NCBI GenBank assembly: GCA_946221385.1
Contig: CAMIGX010000007.1
Coordinates: 80,829 to 144,828 of the forward strand
DNA from: an uncultured Propionimicrobium sp.
Lineage (GTDB): Bacteria; Actinomycetota; Actinomycetes; Propionibacteriales; Propionibacteriaceae
Reading direction: 5' to 3'
DNA length: 64,000 nucleotides
Shown: one piece after another, positions 43,739-51,728 of the stretch
Layout of the letters: each line of letters starts with the position of its first letter
Numbering within the stretch: position 1 is the first letter of the stretch
Notes under the pieces: model-generated
What the model was told of the DNA's origin: nothing
The model's input: the letters and a program-made list of their open reading frames with translations, nothing else
The model's database searches: none
Program-made: the position numbers and the translations under genes

Positions 43739-44851
43739 ATGTCTGGCGGTCGAGATCGAGCCCAGAGCGGTGACGCAGCGACGCGCCGCGCTGACCTGAC
43801 TCCGTTCCGTGCTTTCGCGGAGTCGGTCAGCGCCGAGGGCGGCGAACTCGTCGAGCAAGTAACGGCTCTGATCGACCAGGCGCAGGCGTTCGCGGCGGCG
43901 CAGGTGAACGCGACCTTGACGCTGCGGAACTGGTACATCGGTCGCTTGATCGACGTGGCGGTGCTGCGCGAGGGGCGCGCTGGACACGACCAGGAACTTG
44001 TTGCATCACTGGCGCAACAACTGACCTCACGGTACGGCCGAGGATACGACCGGACGAACCTGTATCGGATGGTGCGGTTCTCTCAGCAGTTCACCGAGCC
44101 CGAACTTGTTGCGTCACTGGCGCAACAAGTCAGTTGGACCCACTTCCGCGAGCTGCTTCCGCTCGCAACCGACGACGCACGAGCCTTCTACGTGAAGGAG
44201 ATCATCGACCGTAACCTCAGCGTCCGTGACCTGCGCCACGCCATCTCCCGCAAGGCGTTCGAGCGCCGTGAGATCGCTGACTCGCAGATTCCCGAGGGCT
44301 CGGCAGTCCCGCTGGATGCCTTCCGCGACCCGGTGCTGCTGGACATGCTCGGGCTGGCCGACACCTTCTTGGAGCGCGACCTCGAAGCGGCTCTGCGCCA
44401 CGACATGGAGACGTTCCTGTTGGAGGTCGGTCGCGGGTGGGCGTTCGTCGAACGCCAGAAGCGCATGATCTTCGACGGAGACGACTACTACCTCGACCTG
44501 TTGTTCTACTCCCGTCCCCTGCGTCGGCTGATCGCGGTGGAGTTGAAGGTCGGCAAGTTCAAGCCGAGCTACCAGGGGCAGATGAACTTCTACCTGAAGT
44601 GGCTGGACAGGCACGAACGCCAGGCAGACGAGAATCCGCCCATTGGCCTCATCCTGTGTACCGAGGCGAGCCGTGACCAGATCGAGCTGCTCGAACTGCA
44701 CAAGGACGGGATCGTGGTCGCCGAATACTGGACGACCCTGCCTCCGAAGGCGGAGCTCCAGGCCCGTATTCAGGCAGTCTACCGGGAGGCACAGGAGCGG
44801 ATTGCGCGGAGGCAGCTCACCGCAGCGGCGGAAGAAGACGTTGATGGGTAG
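43739..44851 (+). CDS. DUF1016 (YhcG-type) PD-(D/E)XK nuclease
   Basis: The 370-residue protein has the DUF1016 N-terminal DNA-binding region (TLTLRNWYIGRLIDVAVL, RYGRGYDRTNLYRMVRFSQQ, VSWTHFRELLPL) and a C-terminal nuclease with D253, E268 and K270 in LDLLFYS...VELKVGKF, followed by YQGQMNFYLKWLD. This is a complete PD-(D/E)XK core. The start is three bases after the methylase stop. A 27-base segment encoding ELVASLAQQ is repeated almost exactly 108 bases apart. DUF1016 proteins are common beside R-M and DISARM-like loci; here it is a likely effector in place of the DUF3780 protein I recall from other Hma-like loci. Confidence 0.88.
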   Translation: MSGGRDRAQSGDAATRRADLTPFRAFAESVSAEGGELVEQVTALIDQAQAFAAAQVNATLTLRNWYIGRLIDVAVLREGRAGHDQELVASLAQQLTSRYGRGYDRTNLYRMVRFSQQFTEPELVASLAQQVSWTHFRELLPLATDDARAFYVKEIIDRNLSVRDLRHAISRKAFERREIADSQIPEGSAVPLDAFRDPVLLDMLGLADTFLERDLEAALRHDMETFLLEVGRGWAFVERQKRMIFDGDDYYLDLLFYSRPLRRLIAVELKVGKFKPSYQGQMNFYLKWLDRHERQADENPPIGLILCTEASRDQIELLELHKDGIVVAEYWTTLPPKAELQARIQAVYREAQERIARRQLTAAAEEDVDG

Positions 44852-44912
44852 GGATTGGCGGGCGCTGGATGCAGCCTCGTCGGCAGTAAGTAGTGGGTTC
44901 TAGGAGACAACG

Positions 44913-47900
44913 ATGGCGATGAACAACCGAGATCGAGTGGGCAAGGCGTTCGACCTGCTCTCCGAGGGGCTCCTGGACGAGGTCGATGAGGTCATGACGC
45001 GGGTCTACAAGACCCCCGACTGGCCAGCCGCGTGGGCGAAGGACGACGCCCAGCGTCGGGGCGGTCCTCCGCGAACATACACGAAGCATGACGTGCAGGT
45101 ACAGCTTCGCGCCATCACCGAGCAGGGCCATCACTTCAAGGACGTGCTCTCCCGTGCGCAGCAGGGCTTCGCGTCCGAGCTGCGAGAGACCCGGAACCTG
45201 TGGGCGCACAACGAGCCCTTCAGCTCTGACGATGCGTCGCGGGCGCTGGACACGATTGAGCGTCTGCTGCACGCGGTCGGCGCGGTCGATTCCGCCGAGG
45301 ATGTGCGGAAACTGCGCGTCGATCTACAGCGCACGGTGTTCGAGGATCAGACCCGCAAGCAGGTCAAGCGCACGAAGGTGTCGCTCGAACCTGGTTCCGG
45401 GCTGCGTCCGTGGCGTGAGGTGATCCGGCCCCACGATGACGTGGCGCGCGGCGCGTTCACGGCATCGGAGTTCGCGGCCGATCTGCATCTGGTCCACACC
45501 GGTGAGGCGACGAGCCCCGAGTACGGCGATCCGGTCGAGTTCTTCACCCGCACCTATCTCACCGAGGGTCTTCGTGACCTGCTGTCGCGCGCACTGCGCC
45601 GCCTGAACGGCGAAGCAGGCGCGAGCCCGGTGGTAAACCTTCAAACCAACTTCGGCGGCGGCAAGACCCACTCGATGCTCGCTCTCTATCACCTGTTCAG
45701 CGGCACCCCGGCCAAGGACTTCCCGCAGGAACTCCAGGAACTCATCTCCGCGAACGGCAACCCCGATCTCGGCGCACTCGATGTCCGACGGGTCGCCCTC
45801 GTCGGCACCTACCTGAAGGCCGGCTCGCCGATCATCAAGGACGATGGCACCGAGGTCCGCACGCTCTGGGGTGAACTCGCGTGGCAGCTCGGCGGGCGTG
45901 AAGCCTACGACCTGATCGCCGAGGACGATCGCGCTGGCACCAACCCCGGTGAGGCCTTGCGCACTCTGATCGTGCGCTACTCGCCGTCGCTGATCCTGAT
46001 CGACGAATGGGTCGCCTACGCGCGCCAGCTCGTCACCGACAAAGAACTACAGTCGGGGTCGTTCGAGACCCAGTTCACCTTCGCCCAGTCCCTGACCGAG
46101 ATCGTGCGTTCCGTTCCGGGCGTGATGCTCGTCGTGTCGATCCCGGCATCCGACTCGGGCACCGAAGGACGTGGCAGCGACATTGAGATCGGTGGCGCGA
46201 ACGGGCAGCTCGCGCTCGAACGCCTCCAGAACGTGATCCGCCGCGTCGCGGACCAGTGGCGGCCGTCGAGCAAGGACGAGTCGTTCGAGATCGTGCGCCG
46301 ACGGTTGTTCCAGGCTCCGAACGCCGAAGGACTCACTACCATCTCGGCTGTGGCGCGCAGTTTCACGAACCTGTACCGCAACAACACCGCGCTGTTTCCG
46401 CGCGATGCAGCGTCGCCGAACGACGACTATGAGATGCGCATCCGCGCCTCGTACCCTCTGCACCCCGAACTGCTGGATCGCTTGTATGAGGACTGGTCGA
46501 CGCTGGAGCGGTTCCAGCGCACCCGCGGCGTGCTGAAGCTCGTCTCGTCGATCGTGCACGAGCTGTGGGCATCCAACGACACGTCACCATTGATCCTGCC
46601 CGGCAATGTGCCGCTGGATGCGACGACGGTGAACACGGACCTGACGCAGTACCTCGAAGACCAGTGGAAGCCGATCATCGACTCCGACATCGACGGTCCC
46701 GGATCGACCGCGCAGCAGATCGACTTGGACCGTCCGAATCTCGGCCAGCGGTTCATCACCCAGCGCATCGCGCGCACGATCTTCATGGGCGCGGCGCCCA
46801 GGATCAAGAGCACCCGTAAAGGGCTCGACAAGCAGTATCTCTGGCTCGGCACCGCAGTTCCCGGTGACACGCTCGGGAACTTCGGCAGCGCCGTCGAACT
46901 ACTCGCACAGCGCTCGACCTACTTCTACGAGGAGCAAGGCCACTACTGGTTCGACACTCAGCCCTCGGTCACCAAGACTGCGAACGACTACGCCGAGCGT
47001 CTCCGCGAGGATGTCGAGACGGTCTGGAACGAGATCACCCGCCGCCTCCAAGGAGAGGAGCGCGTCCGTGGCGTGTTTGACCGGGTCCACATCGCCCCGT
47101 CGTCCTCCGCCGACATCCCCGATCTTGAAGACACGCGCCTGGTGATCGCCCACCCGCGTCACGCTCGGCGCAAGCAGGACGGCGCCGACTCGGCTGCGCA
47201 CGCCTGGGTTCGCGACGCTATCGAGAGCAAGGGTGCGAGTCAACGCATCCACCGCAACACGCTGATCTTCCTGATGGCGGACAAGAGCGAGTTGGAGAGC
47301 CTCGAAGCCGCGACCCGCAGCTACCTCGGCTGGAAGCGAGTCCAGGCGACCAGCGACAGCCTCAACCTGTCGGCACAGCAGCGCAAGCAGACCGACGACT
47401 GGGTCTCCCGGCTCGATCAGACCGTCTCCGACCGTATCCGCGACACCTTCGTGTGGGCGGTCTACCCTGAGCAGTTTGACCCGACCAAGCCGTTCGAACT
47501 TGTCGCCGACAGGGTGCCCGACTCCGGCGGACGCTCGCTGGCCGAGCGCGTCAGCGCCAAGCTCGGGCGCGAGGATCAGCTCGTCACCGACTTCGGCGCC
47601 CCGATTCTCGGGGCCACCCTGCACAACGAGCTCGGCGCGCTGTGGCGCGACGCGGGCGAGATCACCGTCGGCGAGCTGTGGGGCTACTTCACCAGATACA
47701 TCTACATGCCGCGTCTCGTTCGACGCGAAGTGCTCGATAACGCCATCGAGCAGTCGCTCTCAGCAGTGCTCGTCGACAACGAACGGTTCGCTATCGCATC
47801 AGGCAAGGATGCCGAGACCGGTCGCTACCGTAGCCTGCTCGTGGCACCGAACCCGAACACACGGATTCAGGTCACCGACAGCACCCTGCTCATCGAAACC

Positions 47901-48314
47901 GAGCGCGCCCAGAAGCAGGCCGAGGCTGACCGGATCGCAGCTATACGTGAGGCTGCGATGAACGCCTCCACAGCTGACGGCGACTCCGCTCCCGTCGGGC
48001 CGGTTGACTTCGTGTGGACGGGTAGCCCGTCCGCCGAGGGCGATGAGCCGTCCGAGGCCGAGTCTGCGCTGGAGGCAGTCCTTGCCCGGTTCTTCGGATC
48101 GGTGAAGATCGACTCCGACCGTTACGCCCGCGACATCGGCAACGTGACCCGCGAGGTGATCGACCGCCTTGCAGGGGCGGGTGCGCGGCTCGACATCACC
48201 ATCGACATCCAGGCCACCAAGCCCGGGGGCTTCGACGAATCCGAAGTCCGCACCATCGGCGAGAACGCCCGCGTCCTCAAGTTCGACCCCAGCTCCGGCT
48301 TCGAGAAGAGCTGA
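44913..48314 (+). CDS. DUF499 ATPase with N-terminal Swt1-type HEPN domain
   Basis: The 1133-residue protein opens with a helical domain of about 120 residues containing RETRNLWAHNE, where R94-x4-H99 fits the HEPN RNase motif. The DUF499 ATPase follows with Walker A NFGGGKTHS (247-254) and Walker B LILIDEWVAY (D364, E365). Long C-terminal regions include VIAHPRHARRKQDGADSAAH and a final IDITIDIQATKPGGFDES. The start ATG follows AGGAGA. DUF499 ATPases pair with DUF1156 methylases and helicases in putative defence loci (Hma-type). The fused HEPN motif suggests an RNase output, which is inference. Confidence 0.87.
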   Translation: MAMNNRDRVGKAFDLLSEGLLDEVDEVMTRVYKTPDWPAAWAKDDAQRRGGPPRTYTKHDVQVQLRAITEQGHHFKDVLSRAQQGFASELRETRNLWAHNEPFSSDDASRALDTIERLLHAVGAVDSAEDVRKLRVDLQRTVFEDQTRKQVKRTKVSLEPGSGLRPWREVIRPHDDVARGAFTASEFAADLHLVHTGEATSPEYGDPVEFFTRTYLTEGLRDLLSRALRRLNGEAGASPVVNLQTNFGGGKTHSMLALYHLFSGTPAKDFPQELQELISANGNPDLGALDVRRVALVGTYLKAGSPIIKDDGTEVRTLWGELAWQLGGREAYDLIAEDDRAGTNPGEALRTLIVRYSPSLILIDEWVAYARQLVTDKELQSGSFETQFTFAQSLTEIVRSVPGVMLVVSIPASDSGTEGRGSDIEIGGANGQLALERLQNVIRRVADQWRPSSKDESFEIVRRRLFQAPNAEGLTTISAVARSFTNLYRNNTALFPRDAASPNDDYEMRIRASYPLHPELLDRLYEDWSTLERFQRTRGVLKLVSSIVHELWASNDTSPLILPGNVPLDATTVNTDLTQYLEDQWKPIIDSDIDGPGSTAQQIDLDRPNLGQRFITQRIARTIFMGAAPRIKSTRKGLDKQYLWLGTAVPGDTLGNFGSAVELLAQRSTYFYEEQGHYWFDTQPSVTKTANDYAERLREDVETVWNEITRRLQGEERVRGVFDRVHIAPSSSADIPDLEDTRLVIAHPRHARRKQDGADSAAHAWVRDAIESKGASQRIHRNTLIFLMADKSELESLEAATRSYLGWKRVQATSDSLNLSAQQRKQTDDWVSRLDQTVSDRIRDTFVWAVYPEQFDPTKPFELVADRVPDSGGRSLAERVSAKLGREDQLVTDFGAPILGATLHNELGALWRDAGEITVGELWGYFTRYIYMPRLVRREVLDNAIEQSLSAVLVDNERFAIASGKDAETGRYRSLLVAPNPNTRIQVTDSTLLIETERAQKQAEADRIAAIREAAMNASTADGDSAPVGPVDFVWTGSPSAEGDEPSEAESALEAVLARFFGSVKIDSDRYARDIGNVTREVIDRLAGAGARLDITIDIQATKPGGFDESEVRTIGENARVLKFDPSSGFEKS

Positions 48315-48322
48315 GGGTAGCG

Positions 48323-48691
48323 GTGGCGCGATTCGGAAACGATCAGACGAACATCGGTCGCCTCGATGTCCGCACGGCCGAGCCCTACTGGCAAGCCTTC
48401 TTCGATGACAACGCCTTTGCGCTGCAACAGGTCTTCGGGGCCCTGACGAAGAACCTCACCGGCCTGAAGGAAAGCTCGCGCCAATGGGACTTCGAGTCCT
48501 ACGCGGTCTCCGGCTTCGTGGTTGCCGGACGGACACCATCGGCCAGCGATCCTGCAAGACAGAAGTCGTTCGAGTTGTATCGCGCGAACTCCCGCAGCGC
48601 GACGATCGTGACCTACGACGAGATTCTTGAGCGACTGAGACTGCTTCGCGACTTCCTTACGCCGGCCTCGCCCACAGCCGAGGAGGTCTGA
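48323..48691 (+). CDS. short DUF4263/Shedu-like protein lacking the nuclease core
   Basis: 122 residues from GTG 48323, eight bases after the ATPase stop. The N-terminus EPYWQAFFDDNAFALQQVFG (19-38) and the C-terminus FVVAGRTPS (65-73), QKSFELYRANSR (80-91) and IVTYDEILERL (95-105) match what I remember of the two ends of DUF4263 proteins such as the Shedu nuclease SduA. The 90 or so residues between, which in full proteins carry the GGK..DFL and EIKTP catalytic motifs, are replaced by about 20 residues. Either an in-frame deletion removed the nuclease or this is a separate small accessory. Its place in the operon is tight, so it is presumably expressed. Confidence 0.6.
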   Translation: MARFGNDQTNIGRLDVRTAEPYWQAFFDDNAFALQQVFGALTKNLTGLKESSRQWDFESYAVSGFVVAGRTPSASDPARQKSFELYRANSRSATIVTYDEILERLRLLRDFLTPASPTAEEV

Positions 48692-48696
48692 TCGAG

Positions 48697-49761
48697 ATGG
48701 CACGCCCACCTGCATGGAGGCACACGCTTGACGAGGCCCGGCGACAGGCGCTTGTCGCGATCGACTTCTACAACCGTCCCGGTGATCGACGCAGCTTCAG
48801 TGACTTCATCGTCCACATCCACCTCGCGTGGCAGAACCTACTTCACGCTGACCGCATGCGCCGCAAGGCCGAGATTTTCTACCGCGAATCGGGCGGTCGA
48901 CGCAAATTCAAGCGAAACCCGGATGGCTCCAAGAAGACCTGGGACCTGAGCCAGTGTCTGAAGCAGGAGTTCAAGGACAACGACCCGATCAGAGCAAACG
49001 TCGAGTTCTTTGTCGGACTGCGAAACCACGTCGAACACCACTTCCAGGATTCTGTACTGGTGGCGACCGCAGCCGAAGCGCACGCTTGCATCATCAACTT
49101 CGAGGCAGAACTGGTCCGAAGGTTTGGCTCCCGTGAGACGCTTGGCTCCGAACTGAAGTTCCCCGTCTTCGTGCAGTCCCTCAGCCCGTCGAGATACGAG
49201 GAGCAACGCAACCTCCGACGTGGACTGCCCGCTACCGTCTCGAACTTCATCACCGAGTTCCAAGTCGGCCTGCCGGAGGACATCCGAAGCGATGAGCGAT
49301 TCGCCTACCGACTCCTCTTGCTTCCGATGAAGGGGCCAAAGACGGAGGCGGACCTCGCACTCAACTTCGTTCGCCAGGACGACCTTAGCGAGGAAGAGCT
49401 TCAGGCACTCCTCGGGCAAGACGGCAGCGTGATCGTGGCGGAGAAGTACCGAGAGGCGATCCACGGTGACGAGATGCTCCCCAAGGCGGCCGCGGCGGCC
49501 GTGGAGGAGCGCATCCCTTTCAAATTCAGCGTCAATGACTTCACGGCTGTCCGAAAAGCCTGGCAGATCGGCCCGGCGAAGAGTGGTGACAAGGAGCCGC
49601 TGCCGAAATCGGACGGCTACTGCCTCTACTCGCCCGCCTTTAAGCAGTTCGTCTATCGCCCGAAACTCGTAGACCGGATGGCCGAAGCCGTGGATACCGA
49701 AGAGAAGTACCAAGCCCTGCTAGGCCGTCCACCCACCGCGAAACAGCCCGCACAGGAGTAA
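48697..49761 (+). CDS. DUF3644 protein with HEPN-type motif
   Basis: The 354-residue soluble protein begins with a helical domain, RHTLDEARRQALVAIDFYNR and DFIVHIHLAWQNLLHA, then FFVGLRNHVEHHFQ, where R109-x4-H114 is the HEPN RNase signature. A C-terminal half with FKFSVNDFTAVRKAWQIG and a YCLYSPAFKQFVYRP segment may bind DNA or partners. The start follows GAGGAGG and is five bases after the previous stop, making it the last gene of the operon. DUF3644 proteins occur in defence neighbourhoods. An abortive RNase role is inference. Confidence 0.83.
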   Translation: MARPPAWRHTLDEARRQALVAIDFYNRPGDRRSFSDFIVHIHLAWQNLLHADRMRRKAEIFYRESGGRRKFKRNPDGSKKTWDLSQCLKQEFKDNDPIRANVEFFVGLRNHVEHHFQDSVLVATAAEAHACIINFEAELVRRFGSRETLGSELKFPVFVQSLSPSRYEEQRNLRRGLPATVSNFITEFQVGLPEDIRSDERFAYRLLLLPMKGPKTEADLALNFVRQDDLSEEELQALLGQDGSVIVAEKYREAIHGDEMLPKAAAAAVEERIPFKFSVNDFTAVRKAWQIGPAKSGDKEPLPKSDGYCLYSPAFKQFVYRPKLVDRMAEAVDTEEKYQALLGRPPTAKQPAQE

Positions 49762-49799
49762 GGAATCCAACGGCCGCTTCGTGTGCGGGAGGAGATTCA

Positions 49800-50087
49800 T
49801 CAGTCCTGCGTACTCCGATTCTTCGCCCATACCGTCCCTCCGTGGACCGCGTACCGCCGCGCGAGTGCGTGCACACTGATTCCTTGCGCGCGGGCTGTTC
49901 GCATAGCATCCACTTCCTCGTCCGTCAGACGTGTTCGAGGTCGTTTACTTGGTTCCTCTGACGCGCCGATCAATGGGTCGTCCGGCTCTCGGGTAGAGTC
50001 ATCTGTGCCGACAGGCCCTTGATTCCACGCGGAAACCAGCTTCTCAATCCGTGAGCGCCTGTTCCCGCAACGTTCCATTGCTTCCAC
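49800..50087 (-). CDS. small protein with resolvase-type C-terminal HTH
   Basis: A 95-residue frame whose last 45 residues, RPRTRLTDEEVDAMRTARAQ, GISVHALARRYAVHGGTVWA, KNR, form the homeodomain-like helix-turn-helix found at the end of Hin-type resolvases. The N-terminal half (RRSRIEKLVSAWNQG) has no recognisable catalytic residues. It faces the defence operon tail to tail and marks the right border of the island. It may be a stand-alone regulator or the relic of a larger recombinase; the absence of any resolvase domain upstream favours a stand-alone protein. Confidence 0.55.
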   Translation of the reverse strand: MEAMERCGNRRSRIEKLVSAWNQGPVGTDDSTREPDDPLIGASEEPSKRPRTRLTDEEVDAMRTARAQGISVHALARRYAVHGGTVWAKNRSTQD

Positions 50088-50163
50088 CAGAAATTCAAAT
50101 CCCAGCTTCGATCTCTAGAACCATGGCCTCTTTTTCGAGCTCATTGCAGAGCACTTGCATTGG

Positions 50164-50974
50164 TCATCGCACGATGACGCTGCGTAGTTCGATCACCGTC
50201 AACCCATACCTATCCGGCTCAGACACCAACCGCAACGAACCAGACTGCCCCAACGCAGACCAATCCACCCGCCACTCAACCCAAGCCGAAATCACATACT
50301 CCCCCTTCTCCAAAAACCTATGATGACAAGTCAGCGACTTCACCCTCGGATCCTCATCCAACCTACGAACCGTCGTCGCCACACACCGATAACGCTGCCC
50401 ACTCACCAGTATCAAAAACCGCAGCCACCGGATAAGCACGCAAATCCACCACCACACCCGAATCACTGGCCTGAACACGAATCGGCGCCGGATGCTCAAC
50501 ATGCAACCAAACCGGAAAACCCACCGGCAACCCATTCCACTCATTACGACCCGGATCAGGCTGCATCACAAAACGCGCCCCCGGCACCTCAACACCAGCC
50601 GCCACCCGCGTGGCCACCTCAGCCACCACACCCGGATCCACCCCACCAGTGGAAGGACCACTCGGATACGCAAAGGGCAACTTCCAAGGACGCACCGAAG
50701 ACGGCGCAGCCCCAGGCGGTGGCGCGCCCGTTCGGAGTGGCTCCGAAGCACCGGGCCTCTTGCCGCTGACCACCACAGCAGGATCTCTCACTTCAGCCCC
50801 GACTCGGGCGCGATTCCCATGCGATTGGCTCGTCACGACATGGAACTGCTTAGGCGGAGTGGGTTCACTTTGATCTGCGTTAGCTAGCGCGGGGCTAAAC
50901 GCAAACACCGCCGCGAACACCACAAGACCAATTCGGACGTACCTAGGAAAAGTTGGGATTACTGCAGCGTGCAT
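50164..50974 (-). pseudogene. secreted protein gene split by a frameshift
   Basis: From ATG 50974 the frame has a signal peptide (IGLVVFAAVFAFSPALANAD) and a Pro-rich then globular part up to VVVDLRAYPVAAVFDTGE, then hits TAG after SVCGDDGS near 50363. The next frame, open to a TGA at 50164, continues sensibly as GQRYRCVATTVRRLDEDPRV and ISAWVEWRVDWSALGQSG, the usual end of such secreted actinobacterial proteins. Removing one base near 50401 (GGTGAGTGGGCAG) joins FDTGE to GQRYRC. The gene is thus a pseudogene, an assembly error, or less likely a programmed frameshift. It overlaps the lipoprotein gene upstream by 16 bases. Confidence 0.6.
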
Positions 50975-51462
50975 TCGGTGACCATCTCCCCAGTCATATC
51001 GACGATCATGAGACTCCCGTCGATGAGCCCGAAAAAGTAGCGCGCATAGATGACGCCGCCGTTACCTTGCGGAACTCCATCCTTAAGGACAGTAACCTTC
51101 TCAAAATTCGAGCAGCTGTGAACAGCTGCGATTGTTTTTTCGGGCACTTCTCCTTTGAACAGCGCAACTTCATTCGTCGCCTGTTCAATTCCTTCAAATG
51201 AGTAGTTGCCGGTGCGAACTTCCGCATAATCCTCTTCGAACCACTGCACTACGTGGGGAGCCATGAATTGATGGAATTCTTTAGGCAAGACGGGATCACC
51301 GCCGTATAAATGCTTGATATCAAGCTGAATTAGCCGTTCGACGATCTGAAGCGCTCGCTCGTCAGGTGGCCATGACGCGGTCGGCGTCACAGAGCTTTGC
51401 ACTGCTGCACTGCTCGGCGCGGGAGATGGACCAGGATTGCTGCTGCCGCAAGCTGCCAACAT
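50959..51462 (-). CDS. lipoprotein-like protein without a signal peptide
   Basis: I do not recognise the family. The 167 residues start MLAACGSSNPGPSPAPSS: a lipobox LAAC and the Ser/Pro linker of a mature lipoprotein, but with only four residues in front, so no signal peptide. In-frame sequence upstream reaches a stop eight codons before without another start. A folded domain follows (WPPDERALQIVERLIQLDIK to MTGEMVTECTLQ). It was probably a real lipoprotein gene whose 5' end was lost by the deletion that also truncated the upstream DUF2993-like gene. Product export is doubtful. Confidence 0.5.
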   Translation of the reverse strand: MLAACGSSNPGPSPAPSSAAVQSSVTPTASWPPDERALQIVERLIQLDIKHLYGGDPVLPKEFHQFMAPHVVQWFEEDYAEVRTGNYSFEGIEQATNEVALFKGEVPEKTIAAVHSCSNFEKVTVLKDGVPQGNGGVIYARYFFGLIDGSLMIVDMTGEMVTECTLQ

Positions 51463-51728
51463 CGCGACACAGCACGCCGTCGCTCAGCGACGACTTTACG
51501 TTCGGCATATTGCCTAGCCAGGTGATCTGCCAGCACAAAGAAGCCCACCAAAATTGCCAGCACGATGAGCAAAATCCATGGCCATTTCGCATGTTTCGCT
51601 GGTGTCTGCTCATCCCCCCGAACGTCCTTGCCCGATGCTTGCGCTAGCTCGACCTCTGCCTGCCCGCTGTCAGAAGCATCACCTGCCGCACTCGGCGCAG
51701 CCTTCCTTGCGACCTTTTGCCTAGCCAT
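51387..51728 (-). pseudogene. truncated DUF2993 (LmeA-like) membrane protein
   Basis: From the ATG at 51728, which overlaps the dapB stop (TGATG), the frame reads a 45-residue Ala/Lys-rich cytoplasmic part, one membrane helix (WPWILLIVLAILVGFFVLAD) and HLARQYAERKVVAE, the start of DUF2993/LmeA-type proteins. About ten residues later the frame runs into the lipoprotein region in another frame and ends. The outer beta domain (about 200 residues) is missing. The junction near 51470-51490 appears to be a deletion joining two genes. Confidence 0.45.

Larger units (their letters stand above)
36062..50090. mobile_element. tRNA-Ala-associated defence island (right end uncertain)
   Basis: Everything from the tRNA 3' end to somewhere between 49.76 and 50.09 kb differs from the flanks. 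It is higher in GC (a sampled line at 43441 counts 72%), carries recombinase remnants at the left end and a resolvase-type HTH protein at the right, and encodes one defence-type operon. No clean copy of the tRNA 3' end was found at the right side, so the attachment duplication cannot be shown and the element is probably immobile now. Confidence 0.65.

Noticed and set aside
50094..50103. TTCAAATCCC near the right island border as a copy of the tRNA-Ala T-arm (TTCGAATCCC)
   Set aside because: Only ten bases with one mismatch, and the following bases do not continue into CTTAGCTCCA. Too weak to call an attachment-site duplication.
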